A stretch of DNA of 64,000 nt from NCBI GenBank assembly GCA_016705365.1, contig JADIYI010000008.1, positions 1-64,000 on the forward strand, in the 5' to 3' direction. Positions 8,685-16,848 of the stretch are shown one piece after another. This DNA comes from Gammaproteobacteria bacterium. Lineage in GTDB: Bacteria; Pseudomonadota; Gammaproteobacteria; Pseudomonadales; UBA5518. The notes under the pieces were generated by a model. It worked only from the letters and a program-made list of their open reading frames with translations. It was not told where the DNA came from and searched no databases. Positions within the stretch are counted from its first letter, which is position 1; every line of letters begins with the position of its first letter. A program made the position numbers and the translations under genes.

Positions 8685-10271
8685 CTACGCCTTGGGACGG
8701 GCAAGCGCCCCAACCACCTTGCCATCCATATGCCCTGGTACCTCGACTCCGAAATGCGCCAGGATGCTGGGCGCCAGATCGAGAATGCTGGCGCCTTCGA
8801 GCACGCTTCCGGGTTCGACCGAGGTCCCGAGAGCCGCAATGAAGGCATTGCCGCGGTGGTTGCCGCTGTAATACGGCGTGACCGCATAGCCGGGCAACGG
8901 GGTGCTGACGGTTCCATGCGCAGACGTCGCCAGCTGCGTCATCACCTTTGCTTCCGGGTCCCAGTTGATGATCACGTCGGGCATGCTGCCACAGCAGGGC
9001 CCCGAGTACAGATCAACCGTCTTGTGAACGTGCGTCGCCGCCAGCTTGTCATTGACCGGGTTGGTCATGTGCGTGGCCACATCGACCAGCGAGTCGCAGA
9101 TCGCATCGTACTCGGTGGCTTTATCGACGATGCCCTCGGGCTCGCGTCCTTTGAGGTTGAGACGGATATAACCTTCATTTGCATTTTCGATGACGAAGGC
9201 CCGCGTCGTCGCCCAATTGATATCCGCCGTCTTCCAGTGCAGGCTCAGGCGCTCATTGACCGAGCGCGGCAGAACGTGCCTGGAAATGAACGCGCGGAAG
9301 CTCTTGGGTACCAGCGCCCGCAGGGTGCTGGACAGGCTCTTCTTCGGTTTGGGTGGCGTAGCAGCTTCCGACTGCGCGCCACTGTTGTTCATCAGCTTCA
9401 TGCGCTTGAGCAGTTCGTTGAGGATATGCGAGCCGCTGTAATTCGGCCCCATGCCATCACCTGAGACCACGTAAACCACCGTGTCTTCGTCACGCCTGGC
9501 AAGCAGTTCGCCGATCGCGGCATCGATAGCGACGTAGATATCGAGCAGGGCGGTGCGCAGCTCCTGTTCGCACTTCTCGGGATAGGAGGCGTACTCGGTA
9601 TCCATGTAATGCCAGAAGTAGTGACCCGCAGCATGACATTCACCGAAAACCAGCAGGAAAAACTCCCAGTCCTGCGATTCCATCAGCCACTGCGCGACCT
9701 GCGATTTCTTTTTCACTCCCTCGAGCAGACGCTGACGGAAGCCAAGCGGATCGACCGGAGGCGTCATTCCGACCTTGCTGTGATTCTCGGCCGGGTAGGC
9801 ACCGAACTGCTTGCGAATATCGTGCTTGATCGATTCCGGCAGGATCTCCTGCCCCGAGAACCAGGTCCAGCTTCCCCAGTCGACGATCTGGATACCGCTG
9901 AAGTCGCGCAGCGGACAGGTCAGGAACGCATCCATGACGATCGAGCGGATGCCCTGCTGATCGAGCAGCTGCCAGAAAAACGGTACCGGACAGTTTTCCG
10001 GTTTTGGCCGGGCAGGTGCCTGTTGCCCCGGTTGCATCACGTAGGCGTGGTAGAGCCCGTGCTTGTCCGGTGTCGTGCCGGAGAAGATCGACGGCCACGC
10101 CGACACGTGCACGGTATCGGCCGTGGTTTCCAGCGAACCCCAGATGCCGGCCGAGCGAATCCGCGAGATATTCGGCAGCAGCCCCTGCTCGCACCAGGCC
10201 TCGATCAATTCGCGATCGGCGGCATCGAGGCCAATGACCATCATGCGCGGTCGCCGCGCCGGAGTTTCCAT
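8685..10271 (-). CDS. Alkaline-phosphatase-superfamily phosphodiesterase-like protein (copy 1)
   Basis: Member of the alkaline phosphatase / nucleotide pyrophosphatase superfamily. VIGLDAADRELIEAW places the first metal-ligand Asp at residue 16, and WPSIFSGTTPDKHG at about 59-72 is the family core. The usual Thr four residues before the Trp is His55 here. The usual TDxxQH is GECHAAGH (Glu211, His217), and the usual SDHG is SGDG (Asp272). The protein is paralogous to the gene at 11756-13282, and the first 220 residues of the two align without gaps. The ATG at 10271 is preferred because AGGTGG sits nine bases upstream and Asp16 then matches the paralogue; a GTG at 10283 abuts the previous stop. 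No signal peptide is seen. The substrate is unknown, possibly a phosphorylated or sulfated glycan intermediate. Confidence 0.85.
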   Translation of the reverse strand: METPARRPRMMVIGLDAADRELIEAWCEQGLLPNISRIRSAGIWGSLETTADTVHVSAWPSIFSGTTPDKHGLYHAYVMQPGQQAPARPKPENCPVPFFWQLLDQQGIRSIVMDAFLTCPLRDFSGIQIVDWGSWTWFSGQEILPESIKHDIRKQFGAYPAENHSKVGMTPPVDPLGFRQRLLEGVKKKSQVAQWLMESQDWEFFLLVFGECHAAGHYFWHYMDTEYASYPEKCEQELRTALLDIYVAIDAAIGELLARRDEDTVVYVVSGDGMGPNYSGSHILNELLKRMKLMNNSGAQSEAATPPKPKKSLSSTLRALVPKSFRAFISRHVLPRSVNERLSLHWKTADINWATTRAFVIENANEGYIRLNLKGREPEGIVDKATEYDAICDSLVDVATHMTNPVNDKLAATHVHKTVDLYSGPCCGSMPDVIINWDPEAKVMTQLATSAHGTVSTPLPGYAVTPYYSGNHRGNAFIAALGTSVEPGSVLEGASILDLAPSILAHFGVEVPGHMDGKVVGALARPKA

Positions 10272-10283
10272 CTCTGCCACCAC

Positions 10284-11333
10284 CTATGACTCTTCCGCGA
10301 TGCCGGCGCGCGTCCGCAACTCCGGCGTGAATATCTCGTCGATCGACACGTAGCGGCCACTTTGCGCGGACTGCACCGCGGCCTCGAACATCGCGAGCGT
10401 CCAGAGATTGTCGGCGCCACTGGTTTCTGGCGCCTTGCCGGTAGTGAGCGCTTGCTGGAACTGCGCGAGCATGGACAGCATGCCGGCGTCGGGATAACGC
10501 AGCGACTCGCCTTCCGGCATCTGGACCGGCGCTACCTCGCTGAACGACTTCCGACCACGGGGGCGCCACCAGACCTTGCTGCGGTCCGTGCGCACATCAC
10601 CATTCTCGCCCTCGATCGCCAGGGAATATTCGTAGCGACTGCCGACAAAACTGCCGCTGTACTGGATATGAATGCCACCCTGCAGGTCGAGCAGCGTCTC
10701 CGCCGCCGCGTTCTGTTCATAATCGCTGCCCTGCGGATTGAAGGTGCGTGCCCAGACTGCTTCGGGCTGGCTGTTGAACAGGTAGCGGAAGCTGTCGAAG
10801 TGATGCACCGCGATCTCGGTGAGGAAAGGTTGCGCCATTTTTGTCACCCAGGCGCCCTGCGCGCGCGAGGGCTGGTCACGCCGGTCGATGCAGACCACGG
10901 ACCGGATCCTGCCCAGGTGATTCCCGTCGAGAAATTTGCGCAAGGTGCGCTCGGCGCGAAAGAAACGGTAGTTCTCCGCCACCATCAGGGGCCGGTTTGC
11001 TTCGCGCGCGGCGTGAACGACATCGACTGCTTCGCGCAGGCTGCCGGCCAGGGGCTTTTCGACCATCACCGCGAATCCGGCCTGCAGGATCTGCCGGGCA
11101 TGCGCGCCGTGCATATGCGACGGACTCGCAACCAGGACGCCATCGGCGACGGTTTCGGCCAGCGCCTCCTCCAGCGACAGGAAGGTCTTGCAGCCCGTCT
11201 TCTGGCGCACGGCATCCAGCGCTGCCTGGTCGACATCGACGCAGGCCACGGTTTCGACATCCGGCCGAGCGGCAACGAAGTCCAGCCAATGGCGCCCGCG
11301 GCCGCCTGTTCCCAAGTGGATGAGTTTCAACAT
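10284..11333 (-). CDS. Gfo/Idh/MocA family oxidoreductase (intact copy)
   Basis: NAD(P)-dependent sugar oxidoreductase. The N-terminal Rossmann fold has LGTGGRGRHW (about 7-16), and the catalytic lysine signature EKP lies at 92-94 (Lys93). The C-terminal half has the family beta-sheet domain with HHFDSFRYLF. The length of 349 residues is normal. Such enzymes in glycan loci oxidise or reduce ring carbons of nucleotide sugars or inositols; the substrate here is unknown. Its stop (TAG, 10284-10286) lies 12 bases before the downstream phosphatase-like ATG, and the small membrane protein's stop abuts its own ATG, so the genes are cotranscribed. A frameshifted, degenerate paralogue lies at 13294-14204. 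Confidence 0.9.
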   Translation of the reverse strand: MLKLIHLGTGGRGRHWLDFVAARPDVETVACVDVDQAALDAVRQKTGCKTFLSLEEALAETVADGVLVASPSHMHGAHARQILQAGFAVMVEKPLAGSLREAVDVVHAAREANRPLMVAENYRFFRAERTLRKFLDGNHLGRIRSVVCIDRRDQPSRAQGAWVTKMAQPFLTEIAVHHFDSFRYLFNSQPEAVWARTFNPQGSDYEQNAAAETLLDLQGGIHIQYSGSFVGSRYEYSLAIEGENGDVRTDRSKVWWRPRGRKSFSEVAPVQMPEGESLRYPDAGMLSMLAQFQQALTTGKAPETSGADNLWTLAMFEAAVQSAQSGRYVSIDEIFTPELRTRAGIAEES

Positions 11334-11735
11334 CTAGAGCAGCACCGGTCGAACCAGCGACACCGACAGGCCGATCACCGTGAATGCGACCAGGATGTAG
11401 CCGTAGATCAGCTTGGACGGCTTGTGCCCCACGGTGATCTGGAACATCACGAGTGACAGCACCAGCAGGAGCTTGAGCCACAGGACCTTGCCCCAGGAAG
11501 TCGCTATCAGGCTCGCTGAAAAAAGTTCCGCCGGCGTTATGCCGCGGTAGTAGAGCAGGAATATTCCGGTGGGCCACAACACGGCGTGTGCATACCAGCC
11601 CACACCCCCGAGCTTTTTCTCGAACAGTTTCGAAAAGAAGCGGGTGCTGTGCGGGTCGCCGAAGAACATCGCACCTACCCAGAAGCAAACGGTGAAGACG
11701 TGCGCCCACACCGCCAGTATGTAAAGGAAATCCAT
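11334..11735 (-). CDS. Small four-helix membrane protein, CopD-like
   Basis: A 133-residue integral membrane protein with about four hydrophobic segments and histidines at 12, 29, 50 and 104. The pattern resembles the copper-resistance CopD / heme-binding membrane fold, but the match is by eye only. It is wedged between the two phosphatase-like genes and immediately precedes the intact Gfo/Idh/MocA gene, whose ATG at 11333 abuts its stop. Its job is not known. If it binds heme it could pass electrons for an oxidoreductase; if not, it may be a membrane anchor for the soluble neighbours. Confidence 0.75.
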   Translation of the reverse strand: MDFLYILAVWAHVFTVCFWVGAMFFGDPHSTRFFSKLFEKKLGGVGWYAHAVLWPTGIFLLYYRGITPAELFSASLIATSWGKVLWLKLLLVLSLVMFQITVGHKPSKLIYGYILVAFTVIGLSVSLVRPVLL

Positions 11736-11755
11736 AACGTCACCAGCCCTCTGTT

Positions 11756-13282
11756 TTAACGGTCATACAGTACCGAACCATCCATTTCGCCGGCTTTGGC
11801 GGCGACCAGGTCGAGGACGGTAGGCGCGATATCCTCGAGCCGTCCCGTGGCCGATGCTCCCCGTGCAAAGCGGTCTCCGCGCGCCAGGCAGAAGCCCCGT
11901 GGCGAGTGGGTACCGGTGCGCGGATCGGGAGATTCCTGTTCAACGAGTCCCATGCGCGCGGAAGACATCGCGCTGATCGGTGCCGAGTTGTTCCAGGTCA
12001 CCATGATATCGGGCAATTGATCCTGCACAGGGCCCGGAAAGATCCGGTTGCGAATCCACACCTCGCGCACCGCCGCCTCGCCGGTGGCCGGATTGATCAG
12101 TTCCCGGAACTGACTCGCTATATCCTCGCACAGCGCATCGTAGTCTTGCGCGCCCACGATCCCCTGTGGTTCGCGACCCTTCAGGTTGATGCGGATGCAT
12201 CCCTCGAGATCGGTGGGAAGCGCAAAGGCGCGGGTTCGCGCCCAGTCGATATTTTCCGAGCGGATACTCGCGCCGATCCGGTCTCGCAGCCACCATGGCA
12301 GATGATCGGCGATCCAGCGCCGCGCGCCCTTGGGCACCATGTCCTTGATCCGTCCCAGCGAAAGTCCGCGCCTGGCCGCTAGTGCACCTTCCTCGGCGGC
12401 CGCCGGCGGTGCCGCAAAGCCCAGTTGCTGCAACACCTCCGGCACCAGGTGACAACCGCAGTTATTGGCGGTCACACCGTCTCCGCTCACCACCATCAGG
12501 GTCGCATCCGCCGGAAGCGCAGCCCGGATCGAAGCCAGGGCATTATCGAGGGCGACGTAGACCCGGCGTATTGCATCGAAGCGGGCGTCGTCGGGATCGG
12601 TCATGGAAGCGAGGCCACGGGGCCAAAGGTAATGCCCCGCCGGGTGGGTTTCACCGAAGACCGTCAACGCCAGATCCCACTGCGAATCCGCCAGCAGCCA
12701 TTCGAACGAGGCTGCCTTGTGCGCGATGCTGCCCAGCAAGCGCTTTTCCAGCAGCACGGGGTCGGGGAAACGTGCGCCCAAGCGCTTGGCTTCCATCTTC
12801 AGCGGATAGACGCCAAAGCGCTTCCTGAGCCGGGTCAGCAGCTCGGCCGGTTGTGCGCAGCGCGCGCCATACCAGGCCCAGGTTCCCCATTCAAAGATGG
12901 CCCGCCCGCCGAAGCCCGGTTCCGGGAAGGTTTCCGGCACGTCATAGACGATGCAGCGCCGCCCCTGTTCGTCGGCACGCTTCCACAGGGTGGAGACGCC
13001 GTATTGATCGGCGCTGACCAGCTGAGCTTCCTGGTGCCCGGGGCGCGGCTGGTAGGGATAGTAGACTCCGTGGCGACCGGGGAGGCTCCCGGTGGCAAAG
13101 GTCGGCCAGGTCGAGGTATGCAGGGCTCTGGCCGTCGATTCCAGGTCGATCCAGGTGCCTTCACCGACTAGGGAGGCAAAATTCGGCAAATACCCCCGCT
13201 TGCTCCAGGCCCGGATCAGCTCACCGTCCCCCATATCGAGACCGATGACCACAACGGGGCGGGACGTTTCGGCAAGGCTCAT
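11756..13282 (-). CDS. Alkaline-phosphatase-superfamily phosphodiesterase-like protein (copy 2)
   Basis: Paralogue of the protein at 8685-10271. VVVIGLDMGDGELIRAW has Asp16, WPTFATGSLPGRHG follows Trp59, and FGETHPAGHYLW holds Glu211 and His217 at the same residue numbers as copy 1. SGDG lies near 267. The expected nucleophile position is again His (His55), with Ser57 nearby. LKGREPQGIV near the C-terminal third is almost identical to the first copy. The ATG at 13282 gives 508 residues and keeps these positions aligned; a TTG at 13297 that overlaps the previous stop is the alternative. The function is unknown. Conservation of the same unusual residues in both copies argues that both are functional members of one subfamily. 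Confidence 0.84.
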   Translation of the reverse strand: MSLAETSRPVVVIGLDMGDGELIRAWSKRGYLPNFASLVGEGTWIDLESTARALHTSTWPTFATGSLPGRHGVYYPYQPRPGHQEAQLVSADQYGVSTLWKRADEQGRRCIVYDVPETFPEPGFGGRAIFEWGTWAWYGARCAQPAELLTRLRKRFGVYPLKMEAKRLGARFPDPVLLEKRLLGSIAHKAASFEWLLADSQWDLALTVFGETHPAGHYLWPRGLASMTDPDDARFDAIRRVYVALDNALASIRAALPADATLMVVSGDGVTANNCGCHLVPEVLQQLGFAAPPAAAEEGALAARRGLSLGRIKDMVPKGARRWIADHLPWWLRDRIGASIRSENIDWARTRAFALPTDLEGCIRINLKGREPQGIVGAQDYDALCEDIASQFRELINPATGEAAVREVWIRNRIFPGPVQDQLPDIMVTWNNSAPISAMSSARMGLVEQESPDPRTGTHSPRGFCLARGDRFARGASATGRLEDIAPTVLDLVAAKAGEMDGSVLYDR

Positions 13283-13293
13283 GTCCGGGCCCG

Positions 13294-14204
13294 TCAAGCG
13301 CTGCTGCCCTGGCGAAGATCCGCCAGCAAGGAAGGCCGACGATCGACGCTCGAGACCATGGCCGAGACCGCGAGCCCGAGCGCCACCCGGTCATCGGTAC
13401 CGCTTGCCGGCGATGCAAGCACCCGGTCGAGCACGCGGCGCGCGCTGAGCGGTGGAGCCGCGCGGCGATAGTGCACCGGGACAAAGAAACGCCAGCCGCG
13501 CTTGCGCCACCAGACACTCGCGCCGTCGGTTCGCAACGATCCCTTCGCACCCTCGATCCACAGGCAGTGCGAATCGGTGCTGGCATTCATCGCGCCGGAA
13601 TAATGGACGTGCAGCCCGCCATCCAGTTCCAGGTAGGCTTGCGCAATGGCATTCTGCTCATCGGTCCGCGCCATCACATTGTGCGCCGATGCGCCGAGCA
13701 GGCTGCATATCTCCTCGAGATGGCCGCCACCGTAGCGGATCAACTGCCCGGCCCCGCTGGCTGCCTGCTCGCCCGCAGCGCGGCTGTCCGAACAACTGAT
13801 ATGACCTATCGCCCCAGGCGACCGGAGCCGAGAAATCCGCGCAGGACCTTTTCGCAACGCGCGTACGCCGTTCCTCGCGGCAGGAACACGGGTCGCTCGC
13901 CCGCGGTTGCAACAGCATGTATGGCGCGCAGATCGGTTGCGCTAAAACCGTCAATACCGGCGATCAGCACCGGCACTCCGCGCTCCAGCACCTCGAGCAC
14001 CTGTGCCGCGGCGATTGCACCGGCACAAACCGTGAATTCGACCGTCACCGCCTTGAATGCGGAGCCAATGGTTTCGAACCTGCTTACCGGGCCGTTTCCC
14101 GGGGCGCTCGTGACGAATCCCGCAAGCACGGTTTGCGGACAAACGGTCAGCGCGCTCAGCCAATGATCAGCACTCGGGCCCTCGCCGATAAGAAGAGTTT
14201 GCAT
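13294..14204 (-). pseudogene. Degenerate, frameshifted Gfo/Idh/MocA-like oxidoreductase
   Basis: Two overlapping frames together make one diverged paralogue of the intact oxidoreductase. The first part starts at ATG 14204 (AAGGA eight bases upstream) and ends in LGSGRLGR at a TAG (13806-13808). The second frame continues with IGHISCSDS and runs to 13294. One missing base near a GGGG run (about 13806-13815) would rejoin them. The C-terminal part shares LELDGGLHVHYSG, IEGAKGSLRTD and VWWRKRG with the intact copy (there LDLQGGIHIQYSG, IEGENGDVRTD, VWWRPRG). The dinucleotide glycine motif is weakened (IGEGPSADHW), and EKP is absent, replaced by a segment reading IAGIDGFS. Even without the frameshift it is unlikely to be a normal dehydrogenase. 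Confidence 0.75.
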
Positions 14205-14344
14205 TCCAGTTCCTTGTCTTGATGCAGAACCGCCCGTACGCCGGGGGCAATATCGAGCATTGTCCACGCCTGAACCGGCTTGTTTCCGCGAGTCGAAAAG
14301 CAGTATAGCGGCTTGCCGGAGTCTCTGCCTCCCGGGTTCCGGCC

Positions 14345-15556
14345 TCAGCGGACCGAGGGATTCGTGCGCACCAGGTCGAGGTATTTTCGGGCCGTGGCCG
14401 ACCAGCTGAGCGCGGCCACCGACGGCCCCGCCGCCTTCCCCATCCGGGCGAGTTGCTCACGCGTGGGGATCTGCTCGAGGAACGTGCGCCAGCGCGGAAC
14501 CTCGTTGTCGAACAGAAACCCGGTCACCCCTTCCTCGATCAATTGCAGGATATGGCCACTCGGCACACTGATGACCGGTTTTTCGCAGGCCATGTATTCC
14601 GGAATCTTCAGGGTCGAAAACGCAACCTGGTTGCGGAAGAAACCCTTGGTCTGATAAGGCGCCAGGCACAGGTCCGCGGCCGCGATATAGCTCGGCACCC
14701 GGTGGTGATTCACCTGGCCGTGAAACACCACGGGGACCGTGAGCCCGCGCGCCAGGTTCTCGTAGCGGCCCCGATACTCGCCGTCGCCCACGAGGTGTAT
14801 TTCGAGCCCCGGCGGCGCGGTATCGCGCAACGCCTCCAGCAGCGCGGACAGATCGTGATACTGATCCATGCCCCCCACGTAGAGCATGATGTTCGCAGCG
14901 GGACTGATGCCCAATTCTGCCCTTGCGGCGGCTGAATCACGCGGGTGAAACACCGCATGATCGACGCCCAGGGGGACAACTTCGATCCGCTCCGGCCGCA
15001 GACCGCGGCCCGCGATCAATGCGGATTTGAGTTGTTCCGTCTCGGCCACGACCACATCCACGCGCCGCGAACAGTAGCCTGCCAGTTGCTGGGCCGTGAA
15101 ATGGGCAACATATTTCAGCGCACCACGCACATCGCGCACCGGATCAGTCCAGAAACGCGCATCGTTCTCGATCAGTATCGCTTCCACGCCGTGCTTGCGG
15201 AACGCATGGGCAAGGAACCCGGAAAACCGCCATCCCTTTTCGAAGATCACGTCAAAACGTTCTGCGTTGCAACTGGCATAGCTGCGCAGGGAATTCAGAT
15301 AGGAGTAATGACTCAGTGGATTCAAACCCCGGATCGCGACATCATCACGCGCCGCGTCTCCGGACTCCGGTGCGGCAATTGTTTCGACCCTGAAGTCTGC
15401 CGAAGTCAGGGACTCGGCGACGTTGCGAAACGCCAACGTGACATCGGCCCACTCGCTGAGCGCGGTGGCCGTCGCAAGAATATTGCGCGTCGATCCGGCG
15501 GTGCTGAGCAGGGTATGCCCGGGCGCCGCGAAACATACCGACAGGCGCCGCGTCAC
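14345..15556 (-). CDS. GT-B glycosyltransferase, family 4-like
   Basis: Retaining GT-B glycosyltransferase, 403 residues. The N-terminal Rossmann half begins with CFAAPGHTLLSTAGSTRN. The C-terminal half carries LYVGGMDQYHDLSALLEAL, HLVGDGEYRG and the donor-binding region APYQ…IPEYMACEKPVISVPSG…IEEG, which includes the acidic residues of the EX7E-type motif. It is cytoplasmic or peripheral to the membrane. The upstream glycosyltransferase stop overlaps its ATG by four bases (ATGA), showing coupling. It adds one sugar to the lipid-linked repeat unit; donor and linkage cannot be told. Confidence 0.88.
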   Translation of the reverse strand: MTRRLSVCFAAPGHTLLSTAGSTRNILATATALSEWADVTLAFRNVAESLTSADFRVETIAAPESGDAARDDVAIRGLNPLSHYSYLNSLRSYASCNAERFDVIFEKGWRFSGFLAHAFRKHGVEAILIENDARFWTDPVRDVRGALKYVAHFTAQQLAGYCSRRVDVVVAETEQLKSALIAGRGLRPERIEVVPLGVDHAVFHPRDSAAARAELGISPAANIMLYVGGMDQYHDLSALLEALRDTAPPGLEIHLVGDGEYRGRYENLARGLTVPVVFHGQVNHHRVPSYIAAADLCLAPYQTKGFFRNQVAFSTLKIPEYMACEKPVISVPSGHILQLIEEGVTGFLFDNEVPRWRTFLEQIPTREQLARMGKAAGPSVAALSWSATARKYLDLVRTNPSVR

Positions 15557-16767
15557 GACTGCGGATTTCCGAGAAGCTTGAGATACAACTGTTCCAGGCC
15601 TTCCAGGCAGCTTTGCCAGTCATAACGGCTGCAAACCAGTTCGCGCCCGGCACGACCGATGTGTTGCCCCAGATCCGGGGAGGCGCTCAGATTGCCGATC
15701 TGTTCGAGAAACTGCGGGGCATCGTCGGCAAAGAGCAGGTTTTCCCCGTGCGTTACATCGATGCCCTCGGCACCGAGGCGGGTGGATACCACCGGGCATC
15801 CCATCGCCATCGCCTGCAGGATCTTGAGCCGGGTTCCGCCACCCGAACGCAGCGGTACCACAAAGGCAAACGCGCGATCCACGAAGGGCCGGATGTCCGG
15901 TACCGCGCCGGTTACCGTGACGCCGTCGTGCGCCGCCAGCGCCAGTACCGCCGCGCTGGGCTTGGCGCCGACGATATCGAATTCGAGATCCGGATAATGC
16001 GCCCGCAGCCGCGGAAAGATCTCGTTGACGAACCACACGACCGCATCGACGTTGGGCGGGTAATCCATCACGCCGGTGAACACCATCGACCTGCTGGCGC
16101 CATCCGGGCGATCGGGTTGAAAAAAGCGCGTGTCGACTCCATTCGGAACCAGGCTGACGCATCCCGGCGGAAGGTAGTTCCGGGCCCAGTCGCGGTCGTG
16201 TTCGGACACCGCAACCGCCCCGTCGTACATCGCCATCGATTTCTGCTCCCAGGACGGAAACAGCAGGGAATTGATAACCAGGGCCATGCGCCGCAGACCC
16301 CAGGGCGACAGCGGGATCTCTCTCTGGAAGCGCTGGGTCTCGATATTGTGGGTCGCGAGCACCGTCTTCGCGCTACAGGACGGGCTTATGGATCGCGCGT
16401 AGCGTGCCATCATCGACAGCTCCACCTGGATGATGTCGAAATGTTCGCGAGCAGTAATGCTTGCGAGACGGCTCGCCAGGCGCCGGCTGAAGTGGATGCT
16501 CTGGATGATCGGATAACCGCTGAGCAGGCCAATGCCCAGCCTGCCCATTCGGCGTAGCGGAGCCGTGCTCAGCATCTCGACTTCGATGTTGGCGCAATAC
16601 TCCCGTATCGATTCCACATGCTCGAACTCCTCGGGGGAGGAAATATGCGCGAGCAGCGTGACCTCGTGGCGTTGCGCGAGAAAGCGCAGCGTCTCCAGAA
16701 TCCTGATGCGCGCACCGTCATGGGGAGGCCAGGGCAACCAGGGAGACAAAAGCAGGATTTTCAGCAC
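15553..16767 (-). CDS. GT-B glycosyltransferase, family 4-like
   Basis: GT-B glycosyltransferase of 404 residues. The N-terminus LLLSPWLPWPPHDGARIR resembles the glycosyltransferases often found in PEP-CTERM/EpsH-type exopolysaccharide loci. The C-terminal half has LVPNGVDTRFF, FTGVMDYPPNVDA and VVPLRSGGGTRLKILQAMA followed by GCPVVST, the donor-binding signature. It overlaps the next gene by the ATGA at 15553-15556. No membrane segments are evident. Acceptor and donor are unknown. No exosortase gene lies in this window, so the EPS subtype is not established. Confidence 0.88.
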   Translation of the reverse strand: MLKILLLSPWLPWPPHDGARIRILETLRFLAQRHEVTLLAHISSPEEFEHVESIREYCANIEVEMLSTAPLRRMGRLGIGLLSGYPIIQSIHFSRRLASRLASITAREHFDIIQVELSMMARYARSISPSCSAKTVLATHNIETQRFQREIPLSPWGLRRMALVINSLLFPSWEQKSMAMYDGAVAVSEHDRDWARNYLPPGCVSLVPNGVDTRFFQPDRPDGASRSMVFTGVMDYPPNVDAVVWFVNEIFPRLRAHYPDLEFDIVGAKPSAAVLALAAHDGVTVTGAVPDIRPFVDRAFAFVVPLRSGGGTRLKILQAMAMGCPVVSTRLGAEGIDVTHGENLLFADDAPQFLEQIGNLSASPDLGQHIGRAGRELVCSRYDWQSCLEGLEQLYLKLLGNPQS

Positions 16768-16848
16768 GCCGCCTGCGCCCCGAGACCGGAGTATGCCAAT
16801 CGTGCGTATTCGCCCAACATGCCTGGATTTCCCTGGTTTTCGCGTGTT

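Noticed and set aside
13294..14267. Two separate hypothetical genes of 187 and 153 residues
   Set aside because: Together they cover one Gfo/Idh/MocA-type protein in two overlapping frames, so a frameshift explains them better.
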